Assembly: GCA_021808195.1 (NCBI GenBank)
Contig: JAKBCE010000064.1
Span: 1 to 13,398 of the forward strand
Length of the DNA: 13,398 nucleotides
Direction of reading: 5' to 3'
From: Pseudomonadota bacterium
GTDB lineage: Bacteria > Pseudomonadota > Gammaproteobacteria > Steroidobacterales > Steroidobacteraceae
Shown one piece after another: positions 1 through 6,440 of the stretch. Each line of letters starts with the position of its first letter. The stretch's first letter is position 1. The notes beneath the pieces are model-generated. The model did no database searches. It had not been told where the DNA came from and saw only the letters and a list, made by a program, of their open reading frames with translations. The position numbers and the translations under genes were made by a program.

Positions 1-14
1 GATAGATCCGTCCC

Positions 15-27
15 GCAGGATGCCTGC
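15..27 (+). promoter_or_regulatory. Shine-Dalgarno of the EAL gene inside a small inverted repeat
   Basis: GCAGG (15-19) and CCTGC (23-27) form a 5-bp stem with a 3-nt loop directly before the ATG at 28. The AGGA ribosome-binding sequence (17-20) lies within it. The site supports the start at 28, and the stem could partly occlude ribosome binding (inference). The stem is short and may be chance. Confidence 0.35.
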
Positions 28-840
28 ATGTCTTTGAGTCCCCGCACATCCGTCGGTTGCCGCGCCTGCCGCGAACCGGGCATTGCGCCCGAGTTCACCA
101 TGGCCTTCCAGCCCATTCTCGACAGCGACACCGGCGCCATCTATGCGCACGAAGCGCTGGTGCGCCCTGTCGGCGGGGGTTCGGCGTACGACGTTCTCGG
201 CCAGATCACCGACGAGAACCGCTACGCGTTCGATCAGGCCTGCCGCGTCAAGGCCATCAGCCTCGCCGCCGAACTCGGCATGCGCAGCCTGCTCAACATC
301 AACTTCCTGCCCAATGCCGTCTACCAGCCGGCCGCCTGCATCCGCGCCACGCTCGAGGCCGCCGCCCGCACCGGCTTTCCGGTGACACAGATCGTCTTTG
401 AGGTGACCGAGGACGAGCGCTCGCGCGATGCGAAGCATCTGATGGCCATTTTCAACGAATACAAGCGCCATGGTATGCGCACGGCGATCGATGATTTCGG
501 CGCCGGCCATTCCGGCTTGAACCTGCTGGCGCAGTTTCAGCCCGACATCGTCAAGATCGACATGGCGTTGACGCGCGAGATCCACGCTGACCGGGTGCGC
601 AGGACCATCACCCGTTCCATCGCGCAGATGTGCGCACAGCTCGGCATCACGGTGATTGCCGAGGGCATCGAGTCGCGCGATGAGGCGCTGTGTCTGCGCG
701 ACCTCGGCATTCATCTGCTGCAGGGCTACTACTTCGCCCGCCCGCAGCTCGAAGCACTGCCGGCGGTTGCGCCGGAAGCGCTCGAATCGCTGCGCAGCAC
801 GACCCCGCAGCGCAAGCCCCTGGCGCTCGGCGCTCACTGA
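28..840 (+). CDS. Stand-alone EAL-domain cyclic-di-GMP phosphodiesterase
   Basis: This 270-aa cytosolic protein is almost entirely one EAL domain (about residues 23-240), which hydrolyses cyclic di-GMP to pGpG. The full catalytic set is visible: EALVR at 42-46, Asn90 in LNINF, Glu125 in FEVTE, the DDFG pair Asp155/Asp156, Lys176 in VKID, AEGIE at 211-215 and Gln232 in LQGYYFARP. It therefore looks active rather than degenerate. There is no GGDEF, PAS or membrane segment. A short N-terminal CxxC (Cys11, Cys14) precedes the domain, and such Cys pairs can bind metal or sense redox state (inference). The ATG at 28 is preceded by AGGA at 17-20 with 7-nt spacing. The frame stays open to the window edge, so a longer N-terminus cannot be excluded. 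The gene is convergent with the secreted protein gene downstream. Confidence 0.93.
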   Translation: MSLSPRTSVGCRACREPGIAPEFTMAFQPILDSDTGAIYAHEALVRPVGGGSAYDVLGQITDENRYAFDQACRVKAISLAAELGMRSLLNINFLPNAVYQPAACIRATLEAAARTGFPVTQIVFEVTEDERSRDAKHLMAIFNEYKRHGMRTAIDDFGAGHSGLNLLAQFQPDIVKIDMALTREIHADRVRRTITRSIAQMCAQLGITVIAEGIESRDEALCLRDLGIHLLQGYYFARPQLEALPAVAPEALESLRSTTPQRKPLALGAH

Positions 841-903
841 GGCCGCACCTTCCGTTCTTGCCGCAATTCCCGCGGCACCGCGCGCCCTCACGCCCTGGCT
901 CAA

Positions 904-944
904 AAACGCTCGCGGGCGGGGCCACCAGGGTCCCCGCCCGCGAG
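904..944 (-). terminator. Rho-independent terminator of the secreted zincin-like gene
   Basis: A perfect 13-bp GC-rich stem (909-921 pairing with 932-944, 10-nt loop) is followed on the minus strand by a run of five T (904-908 side; AAAAA at 902-906 on the plus strand). It lies about 75 nt beyond the stop of the minus-strand gene that ends at 1021. The stem itself could also slow transcription arriving from the EAL gene, but there is no T run on the plus side. Confidence 0.8.
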
Positions 945-1020
945 ACATCATCATCAGCCGTGCCGGCGCGCCTCAGGACTCAGCCGAAGACGCCCTCGAC
1001 ACGCGCCCTGGGCGTACGGC

Positions 1021-2199
1021 TCAGCCGTTGCCCCAGCCGTTGCCCCCGCCGCCGCCCCAACCGTCCCCACCACTCGGATAGGTGGTGCAGGCATGCGCGG
1101 CGTTGTTGTACTCCGGCTGGATCCAGTACGCATGGCCGTTCAGATCGACCCGACTGGGATCGAAATACACGGTCGTGGTCGGACCCGGCACCGCCGGCGG
1201 CGGCGGATTGATGGCGAGGAAGCTGCACTCGTCACCGATCTCCTGACCGAACAGGCCATTGGCCTCCTCGTTCCACCAGCCCGTCGGCCAGTTGCCCGAG
1301 GTATTCGGGTCGGTGATGGTCTCGAACGTCTCGTGCGACAGGACACTGTTCGTCGAGTCCACCAGCTGACCGTTGCCGGTGTTCGGCCGCACCGAGCAGC
1401 CGCTCACGTCCTGGTACGGCTCGACCGTGTAGATCGCCAGGGTCGAGTTCGGGAACACCGAGGCATTGTGGTAGGCACAATAGCTGAAGGTGCTCGGATT
1501 GTCCGGCGAGTAGCACTGCCCGGACGGCTGGCACTCATCCTGGCCCGGCGGCAGGAAAATGTCGTAGATGGCGTGAAAGCCCGTCGGCAGACCCAACGTG
1601 GTGGTCACCTCGTACACGATTTCCTGCATCTGAAAATCCGACAGCGCGGTGCCGGGGGTCACGCCGGTCAGCGTCACCATGATGGGCTTCGGAAACACGC
1701 GGTACCGATCGCCATCGTAGGCGTGAACGTACTGGTCGGTGATGTGAATCATCTGGCTGCGACCGAGATCGTGCAGGAAGCCGGCCGGATCACCCCAGCA
1801 CGAGGCAATGGAGTTGCATGACCCGTTGGTGGTCGTATCGACGTAGATCATGTACTCGGTGGCAGTCTGAACCGTGTGTCCGCCGTGGTACTCCAGAGTG
1901 CCGGGATAGCGGGTGCTCTTATTGTTGCCCTGCCAGTCCCCTGACGAATCGCCAGGACCGTTCCCGCGCATCTCGAACCGCTGTGCACTTTGCGCCATCC
2001 GGCCGGCCGTCGTGTTGGAGTACAACACGTGCGGAACGCCCTGATGCGCCTGCGCAACCACGCTGTGCGCGTAGCCGGACAGATCGACCGTCAGATGCAG
2101 CGGCTGCTCGGCGGCCTGGACCGGTGAGCAGGTGAGTACCGTCGCAACCGTCCCGGCCGCCGCGGCGAGCGCGAAAGACCATAAACGCGACCTTTGCAT
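1021..2199 (-). CDS. Secreted zincin-like protein (EXORDIUM/phosphate-induced-protein-like), HExxE motif
   Basis: This is a 392-aa exported protein, numbered here from the ATG at 2199. Residues 1-30 are a Sec signal peptide: basic MQRSR, a hydrophobic Ala/Val core, and a likely cleavage near VQA or QAA at 29-30. Cys24 does not fit a lipobox. The mature part has eight Cys, consistent with disulfides. The key motif is SHETFETITDP (288-298), which supplies H289, E290 and E293 as HExxE. It is followed by GWW (307-309) and EIGDEC (320-325). SHExxExxTDP followed by EIGD-C is typical of secreted zincin-like proteins related to plant EXORDIUM, so zinc-dependent proteolysis is plausible but unproven. 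The C-terminus is a Gly/Trp/Asn tail. The in-frame ATG at 2214 overlaps the ribosome-binding site, so 2199 is preferred. Confidence 0.85.
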   Translation of the reverse strand: MQRSRLWSFALAAAAGTVATVLTCSPVQAAEQPLHLTVDLSGYAHSVVAQAHQGVPHVLYSNTTAGRMAQSAQRFEMRGNGPGDSSGDWQGNNKSTRYPGTLEYHGGHTVQTATEYMIYVDTTTNGSCNSIASCWGDPAGFLHDLGRSQMIHITDQYVHAYDGDRYRVFPKPIMVTLTGVTPGTALSDFQMQEIVYEVTTTLGLPTGFHAIYDIFLPPGQDECQPSGQCYSPDNPSTFSYCAYHNASVFPNSTLAIYTVEPYQDVSGCSVRPNTGNGQLVDSTNSVLSHETFETITDPNTSGNWPTGWWNEEANGLFGQEIGDECSFLAINPPPPAVPGPTTTVYFDPSRVDLNGHAYWIQPEYNNAAHACTTYPSGGDGWGGGGGNGWGNG

Positions 2200-2205
2200 G
2201 GAGTG

Positions 2206-2212
2206 ACTCCTC
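2206..2212 (-). promoter_or_regulatory. Ribosome-binding site that sets the zincin-like gene start
   Basis: On the minus strand GAGGAGT (2212-2206) lies 6 nt before the ATG at 2199. The ATG at 2214 overlaps this sequence and has no Shine-Dalgarno of its own, so the shorter protein is favoured. The shorter form also gives a normal signal peptide. Confidence 0.75.
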
Positions 2213-2390
2213 ATTTGTTATTTCCATTCGAACCGGAGAGCTTCGATGTCGTTTCCAACATTCAGCCCGTTGTTATTGCAGACACCCCGGAGAACGCCTG
2301 ACGCAGAGAATCGCAAGTGATGATCAGATCGACATTGGAAGCACTGGTTTTTCTGTGTATCAGTGCACCTTCCCCGAGAGATGCTGAACG

Positions 2391-2420
2391 AGCATAGGCG
2401 CCGCATTCCGCGCCTGTCAA
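2391..2420 (-). promoter_or_regulatory. Sigma-70-like promoter of the zincin-like gene
   Basis: On the minus strand a perfect -35 box TTGACA (2420-2415) is followed by 18 nt and TATGCT (2396-2391), a 4/6 match to TATAAT. Transcription would begin near 2384, giving a leader of about 185 nt before the start at 2199. Confidence 0.6.
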
Positions 2421-2440
2421 GTTTGACAGTTTTGTGTCAA
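2415..2440. promoter_or_regulatory. Candidate operator: palindrome plus repeated TGTCAA half-sites
   Basis: TGTCAA (2415-2420), GT, then TTGACA (2423-2428) form a 14-bp palindrome. A third half-site TGTCAA (2435-2440) lies exactly 20 bp from the first, about two helical turns. The cluster covers the minus-strand -35 box. TTGACA at 2423 could also act as a plus-strand -35, but no good -10 follows it. A dimeric repressor site is an inference, and no regulator gene is adjacent. Confidence 0.4.
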
Positions 2441-2620
2441 ACGGCATTGTTATCGACATGCGCACCGACCCTTGATGCGCCCCGATGAGCGCCGTGCGAG
2501 CTGCCCGGACACGCGCCAGAATATCGGCACGCGAACTGCGACCGACACGTGCTCGCTGCGCGGCGAGCACGTGCGCACAAGCGGCGAGGCCTTCGCGCGA
2601 TCCGTGCGCCGCGCCGGCCG

Positions 2621-2649
2621 TTGCGCGCGCCTCGCAGTGTTGCTAGGCT
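2621..2649 (+). promoter_or_regulatory. Candidate promoter of the antiporter gene
   Basis: TTGCGC (2621-2626), a 17-nt spacer and TAGGCT (2644-2649) resemble a sigma-70 promoter. Transcription would start about 35 nt before the ATG at 2691, which has GAGG at 2679-2682. Confidence 0.45.
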
Positions 2650-2690
2650 GCAACGGACCCGCCCCTGCGGCGCCGCGCGAGGACGCGCAC

Positions 2691-3866
2691 ATGGTTTACG
2701 TGGCGATTCTGGTGGCTGCCGTATTCCTGCTCATCGCCTTCGCGGTCGAGCAGCTCGACCGGGCTTCCGGCCTGCCCTCGGTCGTCGTCATGATCGCGCT
2801 CGGGTTACTGGCTCAGCCGCTCCTGCAGGCGACCGGATTCGTCGTTCGGGGCATCACCAGCAGCGTGCCCGTCGCCGGCGCCATCGCGCTGGTGCTGATC
2901 GTGCTCGAAGGGGCCCTCGACATCGAACTGCGGCGCGAGCGGCTCAGACTCGCCGCCACGGCATTCTCGGTTGCAACGCTCTCGCTTGTGCTCTATGGCG
3001 GGGTCTTCACGATCATCGCTGCCAAAGTGCTGGGGCTCTCCTACGTGCAGGGCGCGATCCTCGCCACCCCGCTCGCCCTCATCAGCAGCTCCGTCGCCAT
3101 CCCCGCCAGCCGCAGTCTCGGACCGCACGCCCGCGAGTTCGTCGTGTACGAGAGTTCCACTTCCGACATCCTCGGGGTACTCGTATTCTTCGCGCTCGTG
3201 CACTCCGGCGCGACGCTGCAAGGCTTTCTGACCGGTCTTGCCGGTGGCGGCGTGCTCTCGCTGCTGCTGGCGGCGGTCTGCTCGGTCGCCCTCGTGGCGA
3301 TCTCTACGCGCGCCACCGCACACGTGCGCTACATCCCGCTGCTCGCAGGACTGTTCGCCCTGTACGCCGCCGGCGAGCTGCTGCACCTCTCCCCGCTGAT
3401 CATGGTGCTGCTGTTCGGACTGATGCTGAACAATCAGGCGGTCCTCGCCCGCATCCGGGGCGTCTCGCGCATCGCCGAGAAGATCTCGACCCAGACGGTC
3501 GGGGAGCTGAAGGTGCTGGTGCAGGAGCTGACGTTCGCGGTGCGCGGATTCTTCTTCTTCGTGCTCGGGTACTCCACGAAGCTCATCGACTTCACCTCGT
3601 TGCACGCCTGGGCGGCGGCCGCGATCATCCTCGCCATCATCTATGGGCTGCGTTATGTCATGCTGCGGCCCGTCGGGCGCACGTTCAGCGCCGAGCTCAC
3701 CTGGCTCGCCCCGCGCGGCCTGATCACCACCGTGCTGTACCTCGAGGCACGCCGCACGCTGCATTTGCCCTCGTACCTCGACGGTACGATCCTGCTGGTG
3801 GTGTTCCTCTCCGCCGCCGCCCTCACCCTGGTCCGCCGGCCCGCCGCCGTACCCGCCGTCGACTAA
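2691..3866 (+). CDS. NhaP-like cation:proton antiporter (CPA family)
   Basis: This 391-aa inner-membrane protein has about 11-13 hydrophobic segments and no soluble regulatory domain. It is expected to exchange Na+ or K+ for H+. Family features are the LISSSVAIP stretch (130-138), VYESSTSDILG (152-162) with Asp159 at the likely ion-binding position, a conserved Arg in FAVRGFFFF (282-290), and APRGLITTVLY (340-350). The Ser-Asp pair replaces the Asn-Asp of classic NhaP proteins, as in a subgroup I recall with ES-x-x-SDI. The frame is open upstream to 2472, but the ATG at 2691 is the best start: GAGG at 2679-2682 precedes it, and translation from there begins directly with the first membrane segment. 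The stop overlaps antisense, by 4 nt, with that of the DUF2007 gene. Ion specificity cannot be told from sequence. Confidence 0.9.
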   Translation: MVYVAILVAAVFLLIAFAVEQLDRASGLPSVVVMIALGLLAQPLLQATGFVVRGITSSVPVAGAIALVLIVLEGALDIELRRERLRLAATAFSVATLSLVLYGGVFTIIAAKVLGLSYVQGAILATPLALISSSVAIPASRSLGPHAREFVVYESSTSDILGVLVFFALVHSGATLQGFLTGLAGGGVLSLLLAAVCSVALVAISTRATAHVRYIPLLAGLFALYAAGELLHLSPLIMVLLFGLMLNNQAVLARIRGVSRIAEKISTQTVGELKVLVQELTFAVRGFFFFVLGYSTKLIDFTSLHAWAAAAIILAIIYGLRYVMLRPVGRTFSAELTWLAPRGLITTVLYLEARRTLHLPSYLDGTILLVVFLSAAALTLVRRPAAVPAVD

Positions 3867-4159
3867 CCGGTCCCTTCGGGTCCGGACGCCTCCGGCGCGG
3901 TGCCGAGGGCGAGTGCCGTCAGTTCCTCGTCGCTCGGCCGTTGGGCCTCGAGCGACTCGCGGGCACGGGCGAGCCAGGGGCGCGGCACGTGCACTTCGGC
4001 ATTCTGCTCGAGCCCCGGAATCGGCTCGAACGCCCTGACCTGCGCCGGGATACCGTCGGCCTGCAGCCGCCCGGCGAGCACCTGCGCGGTGAGCGGATCG
4101 GCACAGGTCTCGAGCAGGACCCAATCGGCCTCCTCGGAGCGGGATTCGTGTCTCGTCAT
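3863..4159 (-). CDS. Small DUF2007 (putative signal-transducing) protein
   Basis: This 98-aa soluble protein has no signal peptide or membrane segment. Residues about 12-71 fit the DUF2007 pattern: a first strand WVLLETCADPLTAQVLAGRL (13-32), in which ADPLxAQ starts the helix, then ADGIPAQVRAFEPIPG (34-49), a second strand VHVP (56-59), and LARARESL (63-70). The family is small and ferredoxin-like, with no established biochemical role. The acidic/Gly/Pro-rich C-terminus (75-98) is probably disordered. It starts 10 nt after the stop of the S9 peptidase gene, and its Shine-Dalgarno (GAGGGGG) overlaps that TGA stop, so the two genes are probably one operon with coupled translation. Confidence 0.75.
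   Translation of the reverse strand: MTRHESRSEEADWVLLETCADPLTAQVLAGRLQADGIPAQVRAFEPIPGLEQNAEVHVPRPWLARARESLEAQRPSDEELTALALGTAPEASGPEGTG
3867..3885. terminator. Imperfect hairpin just after the antiporter stop
   Basis: CCGGTCCC (3867-3874) can pair with GGGTCCGG (3878-3885), with one T-T mismatch and a TTC loop. It begins one base after the antiporter stop, inside the last codons of the convergent DUF2007 gene. No T run follows on either strand, so it is only a weak candidate for a two-way terminator. Confidence 0.25.
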
Positions 4160-4164
4160 CGTGG

Positions 4165-4172
4165 CCCCCTCA
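4165..4172 (-). promoter_or_regulatory. Ribosome-binding site overlapping the S9 peptidase stop
   Basis: On the minus strand the peptidase stop TGA (4172-4170) runs directly into GGGGG, forming the strong Shine-Dalgarno TGAGGGGG, 5 nt before the ATG at 4159. A terminating ribosome would sit on the start region of the DUF2007 gene, which suggests translational coupling. Confidence 0.6.
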
Positions 4173-6182
4173 GTGGCCCAAGTAGTGCACGACCCAGCGC
4201 AGCATCGCTCGGTAGAACAGCGCCCGGTGCACAGGGTCCTGGGGCATGTGATAGGCCCCCGGAATGCCGAGGAATTTCACCGGCACGTGCCGGCTCGCCA
4301 GCGCGTGGTAGAGCGCCAGCGACTCGGTGATCGGCACGGTGACGTCCGCGGTCCCGGAGAGAATGAGCGTCGGGGTGGTGATGTCGCCGGCGTAGGTGAT
4401 CGGCGAGCCGCTGCGGTACAGCGCCGCGGAGCGCGGATCCCACGGGCTGCCGCCGAGCGAGTCGCGTGTCCAGGCGAGATTTCCGGCACCGGACAACTCG
4501 TACTCCTCGGTCCAGTCGGTCACGCCGTCGGCCACCACCGCACAGCGCCAGAAGTGCTGATGGCCGATCAGCCACGTCGTCATGTAGCCGCCGTAGGAGT
4601 GCCCGACGGCCGCGATGCGCGCCTCATCGACGATCCCGCGGGACTGGAGCATCTGGATGCCGGAGATCACGTCGCTGTCCGGGCCCACGCCCGGATCGCG
4701 ATAGATGGCGTGCTCGTGTGCATTGCCGAGGTTGTCGCTGCCGCGGTAATTCGGCTCGAAGACCAGGTACCCCTCGGCGGCGAACAGCAGCCGCAGCGGG
4801 CCGATCTCATCGGCATCGAAATGACCGGTCGAAGCCGCTTCCGGCCCGCCGTGGCTGAACACCACGAGTGGGTAGCGCCGACCTGGCGCATAGCCGTTGG
4901 GATAGGTGAGGATCCCGTCATTCGGCTGCCCGTCCGGGGCATGCCACTGCACCTCGACGCTGCGCGGATACGCGTAGGAGTCGAACGCACGGTTCAGATG
5001 CGTCAGGGACACCGGAGCGCTCGTCGGCGAGTGCAGCAGGTACAGCTCCGGTGCGCGCCGGGTGTTGTCCGCCACCACTGCGATCGCCCCGCGCGAGGAG
5101 ACGGCCACGCTGAGCGCCTGCAGTCCGCCGAGCGCCACGGCCCGGCCGGGTCCCTGCAGCGGCTGCAGGAACAGGTGGCTGTCGATGCCGTCATCGGCCA
5201 CTCCGAGCAGCGCCCGGCCGCCGGGCAGCCAGGCAAAGTCGGCCGCAATATCCCGGCCGAGCGCGGCGCTGACGTCGTGCGCCGCCCCCTCGGGCGAGCC
5301 GACGTACAGATCCATCACGCTCACCGGGCCGGGCCCGTGCGGATAGAGGTAGGCCACCGACGTACCGTGCGGGGCGAAACGCGGCGCATATTCGTAGCTC
5401 AGGTGCGTACCGATGCGCCGTTCAACACCGCTCGCGACATCGACCGCCATGATGGTCGTGCGGTCGCTGTCCGCATCATCGGCATCGACCTGGCGCGTAT
5501 AGACGATCCAGCGCCCGTCCGCCGACCAGGACGGCGCCGTGATGCCGCCCCCGAACGGCGGCGGCGTCTCGAGCACGCTGCCCGGACCGTGCGTGAGCTG
5601 GCGTGCAGCGCCACCTTCAAGGGGCTGCAGCCAGATCTCGGAGGGCACCGGCGGCTGGTGGATCAAGTAATCATCGTCGTGGATCGCGAACAGATCGTGG
5701 TGGGTCTGACGCTGATGGGCACTCAGCGGCGAGGGATCTGCAGTGACGTAGGCCAGGGTCCTGCCGTCCGGGCTGAACGCAAACTGCTCGACGCCCCGGG
5801 GCGCATCGGTCAGCGCGCGCGGCGTGCCGCCCGTGGCTGGAATCTCGAACACCTGCGCGGCCTGCCCGTCCACCTTGCCGATGAACGCAACGCTGCGTCC
5901 GTCCGGACTCCAGCGCGCCTCGGTCAGCTCGCGCATGCCGCGCACCAGCGTGTGCATCTGACCGCCCGGGACTTCGAGCACGCGCAGCGTGGCATCCCAG
6001 CGGTCGTGCACGAAATCCGCGCGGATCGTGCGCACCGCGATCTGGCGACCATCGGGGGAGAAATGCGGCGTGCCGAAGCGCACCAGGGCGCGGAAATCGC
6101 GCAGCGTCAGGGCCGGGTGCGCCTGGGCGGCGGCCGCCAGCAGCGCAGCGACGGATGCGAACAACACGGTACGGGCGTTCAT
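4170..6182 (-). CDS. Secreted S9 family peptidase (prolyl oligopeptidase / dipeptidyl-peptidase type)
   Basis: This 670-aa exported serine peptidase has a signal peptide at residues 1-21 (MNARTVLFASVAALLAAAAQ followed by A, cleaved before HPALT). It has an N-terminal beta-propeller with TolB/WD-like repeats such as FSPDG (41-45), WSPDG (91-95), FSPDG (136-140) and WSADG (219-223). The alpha/beta-hydrolase domain covers about 405-670. The triad is Ser529 in GHSYGG, Asp613 in SGTADVTVP and His645 in GAYHMP; SHGGP at 443-447 supplies the oxyanion region. Such enzymes cut short peptides in the periplasm, often after Pro or Ala, or remove acylated or dipeptide N-termini; the exact specificity is not evident. 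The start at 6182 has GGAG (6192-6189) 6 nt before it and begins the signal peptide; the longer frame to 6263 would bury that signal. It is the first gene of an operon with DUF2007. Confidence 0.92.
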   Translation of the reverse strand: MNARTVLFASVAALLAAAAQAHPALTLRDFRALVRFGTPHFSPDGRQIAVRTIRADFVHDRWDATLRVLEVPGGQMHTLVRGMRELTEARWSPDGRSVAFIGKVDGQAAQVFEIPATGGTPRALTDAPRGVEQFAFSPDGRTLAYVTADPSPLSAHQRQTHHDLFAIHDDDYLIHQPPVPSEIWLQPLEGGAARQLTHGPGSVLETPPPFGGGITAPSWSADGRWIVYTRQVDADDADSDRTTIMAVDVASGVERRIGTHLSYEYAPRFAPHGTSVAYLYPHGPGPVSVMDLYVGSPEGAAHDVSAALGRDIAADFAWLPGGRALLGVADDGIDSHLFLQPLQGPGRAVALGGLQALSVAVSSRGAIAVVADNTRRAPELYLLHSPTSAPVSLTHLNRAFDSYAYPRSVEVQWHAPDGQPNDGILTYPNGYAPGRRYPLVVFSHGGPEAASTGHFDADEIGPLRLLFAAEGYLVFEPNYRGSDNLGNAHEHAIYRDPGVGPDSDVISGIQMLQSRGIVDEARIAAVGHSYGGYMTTWLIGHQHFWRCAVVADGVTDWTEEYELSGAGNLAWTRDSLGGSPWDPRSAALYRSGSPITYAGDITTPTLILSGTADVTVPITESLALYHALASRHVPVKFLGIPGAYHMPQDPVHRALFYRAMLRWVVHYLGH

Positions 6183-6217
6183 GAAGGACTCCGCGGCAGG
6201 CGCCGGTGCGCCCGAAT

Positions 6218-6246
6218 TTATTATATTCGCACGAAACCTCGCGCAA
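6218..6246 (-). promoter_or_regulatory. AT-rich promoter of the S9 peptidase operon
   Basis: A lone AT-rich island in a very GC-rich spacer contains a perfect TATAAT on the minus strand (6225-6220). TTGCGC (6246-6241) lies 15 nt upstream of it, or 17 nt from the overlapping TAATAA (6223-6218). The start would be about 30 nt before the ATG at 6182. On the plus strand the same island reads TATATT (6222-6227), so it could also fire towards the S8 gene. Confidence 0.5.
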
Positions 6247-6428
6247 GCGCGCCGAGCCCGCACGCGGTTCTCGTGGGCGCCCGACCGCAGGCCTGCGCGC
6301 CGGGAGACGCACGGCGCATCGAAGCGTGCGGACCGAGGCGGCGCGCATGCTGCGAAAAACAGCGAAGCGCAGGGTCAAGTCCGGGTCCCCTTGGGGCTCC
6401 TCCCGCTCGCGACCGCCGGCGTCTGGTG

Positions 6429-6434
6429 TACTCT
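6429..6434 (+). promoter_or_regulatory. -10-like element placed for a leaderless S8 protease transcript
   Basis: TACTCT ends 6 nt before the ATG at 6441. There is no Shine-Dalgarno sequence in front of that ATG and no clear -35 box at normal spacing. If the element is used, transcription would begin at or within a base of the start codon. Confidence 0.35.
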
Positions 6435-6440
6435 TGGTTC

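Larger units (their letters stand above)
2200..2690. other. Divergent intergenic region between zincin-like gene and antiporter
   Basis: No convincing gene lies in these 491 bases. The open frames here have no ribosome-binding site and show no family resemblance. From about 2215 to 2460 the stretch is visibly poorer in GC than the flanking genes. It contains the minus-strand promoter near 2391-2420, a TGTCAA/TTGACA operator-like cluster (2415-2440), the roughly 185-nt leader of the zincin-like gene, and the antiporter promoter (2621-2649). In the leader, GCACTG (2341-2346) and CAGTGC (2361-2366) can pair. A 16-codon open frame (2261 to 2211, minus) ends just at the zincin gene's ribosome-binding site but lacks one of its own. 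Confidence 0.6.

Noticed and set aside
859..877. TGCCGC/GCGGCA hairpin after the EAL gene as a terminator
   Set aside because: The stem is only 6 bp and no T run follows; the hairpin at 909-944 is far stronger and belongs to the opposite strand.
1021..2199. Lipoprotein reading of the zincin-like signal peptide at Cys24
   Set aside because: The residues before Cys are V-L-T, and Thr at -1 does not fit a lipobox; a signal peptidase I site after VQA or QAA fits better.
2218..2406. 62-codon minus-strand frame in the divergent spacer
   Set aside because: Its ATG lies upstream of the predicted transcript start, and it has no ribosome-binding site or recognisable motif.
2805..4124. 439-codon minus-strand frame over the antiporter
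   Set aside because: It is a charged shadow of the membrane-protein codons on the other strand; the antiporter frame is clearly real.
3900..6440. Stop-free plus-strand frame running into the S8 protease, which would make one 1287-aa protein
   Set aside because: The upstream 2.5 kb is antisense to the well-supported S9 peptidase and resembles no family. GC-rich codon bias keeps that frame open. The S8 signal peptide begins at 6441.
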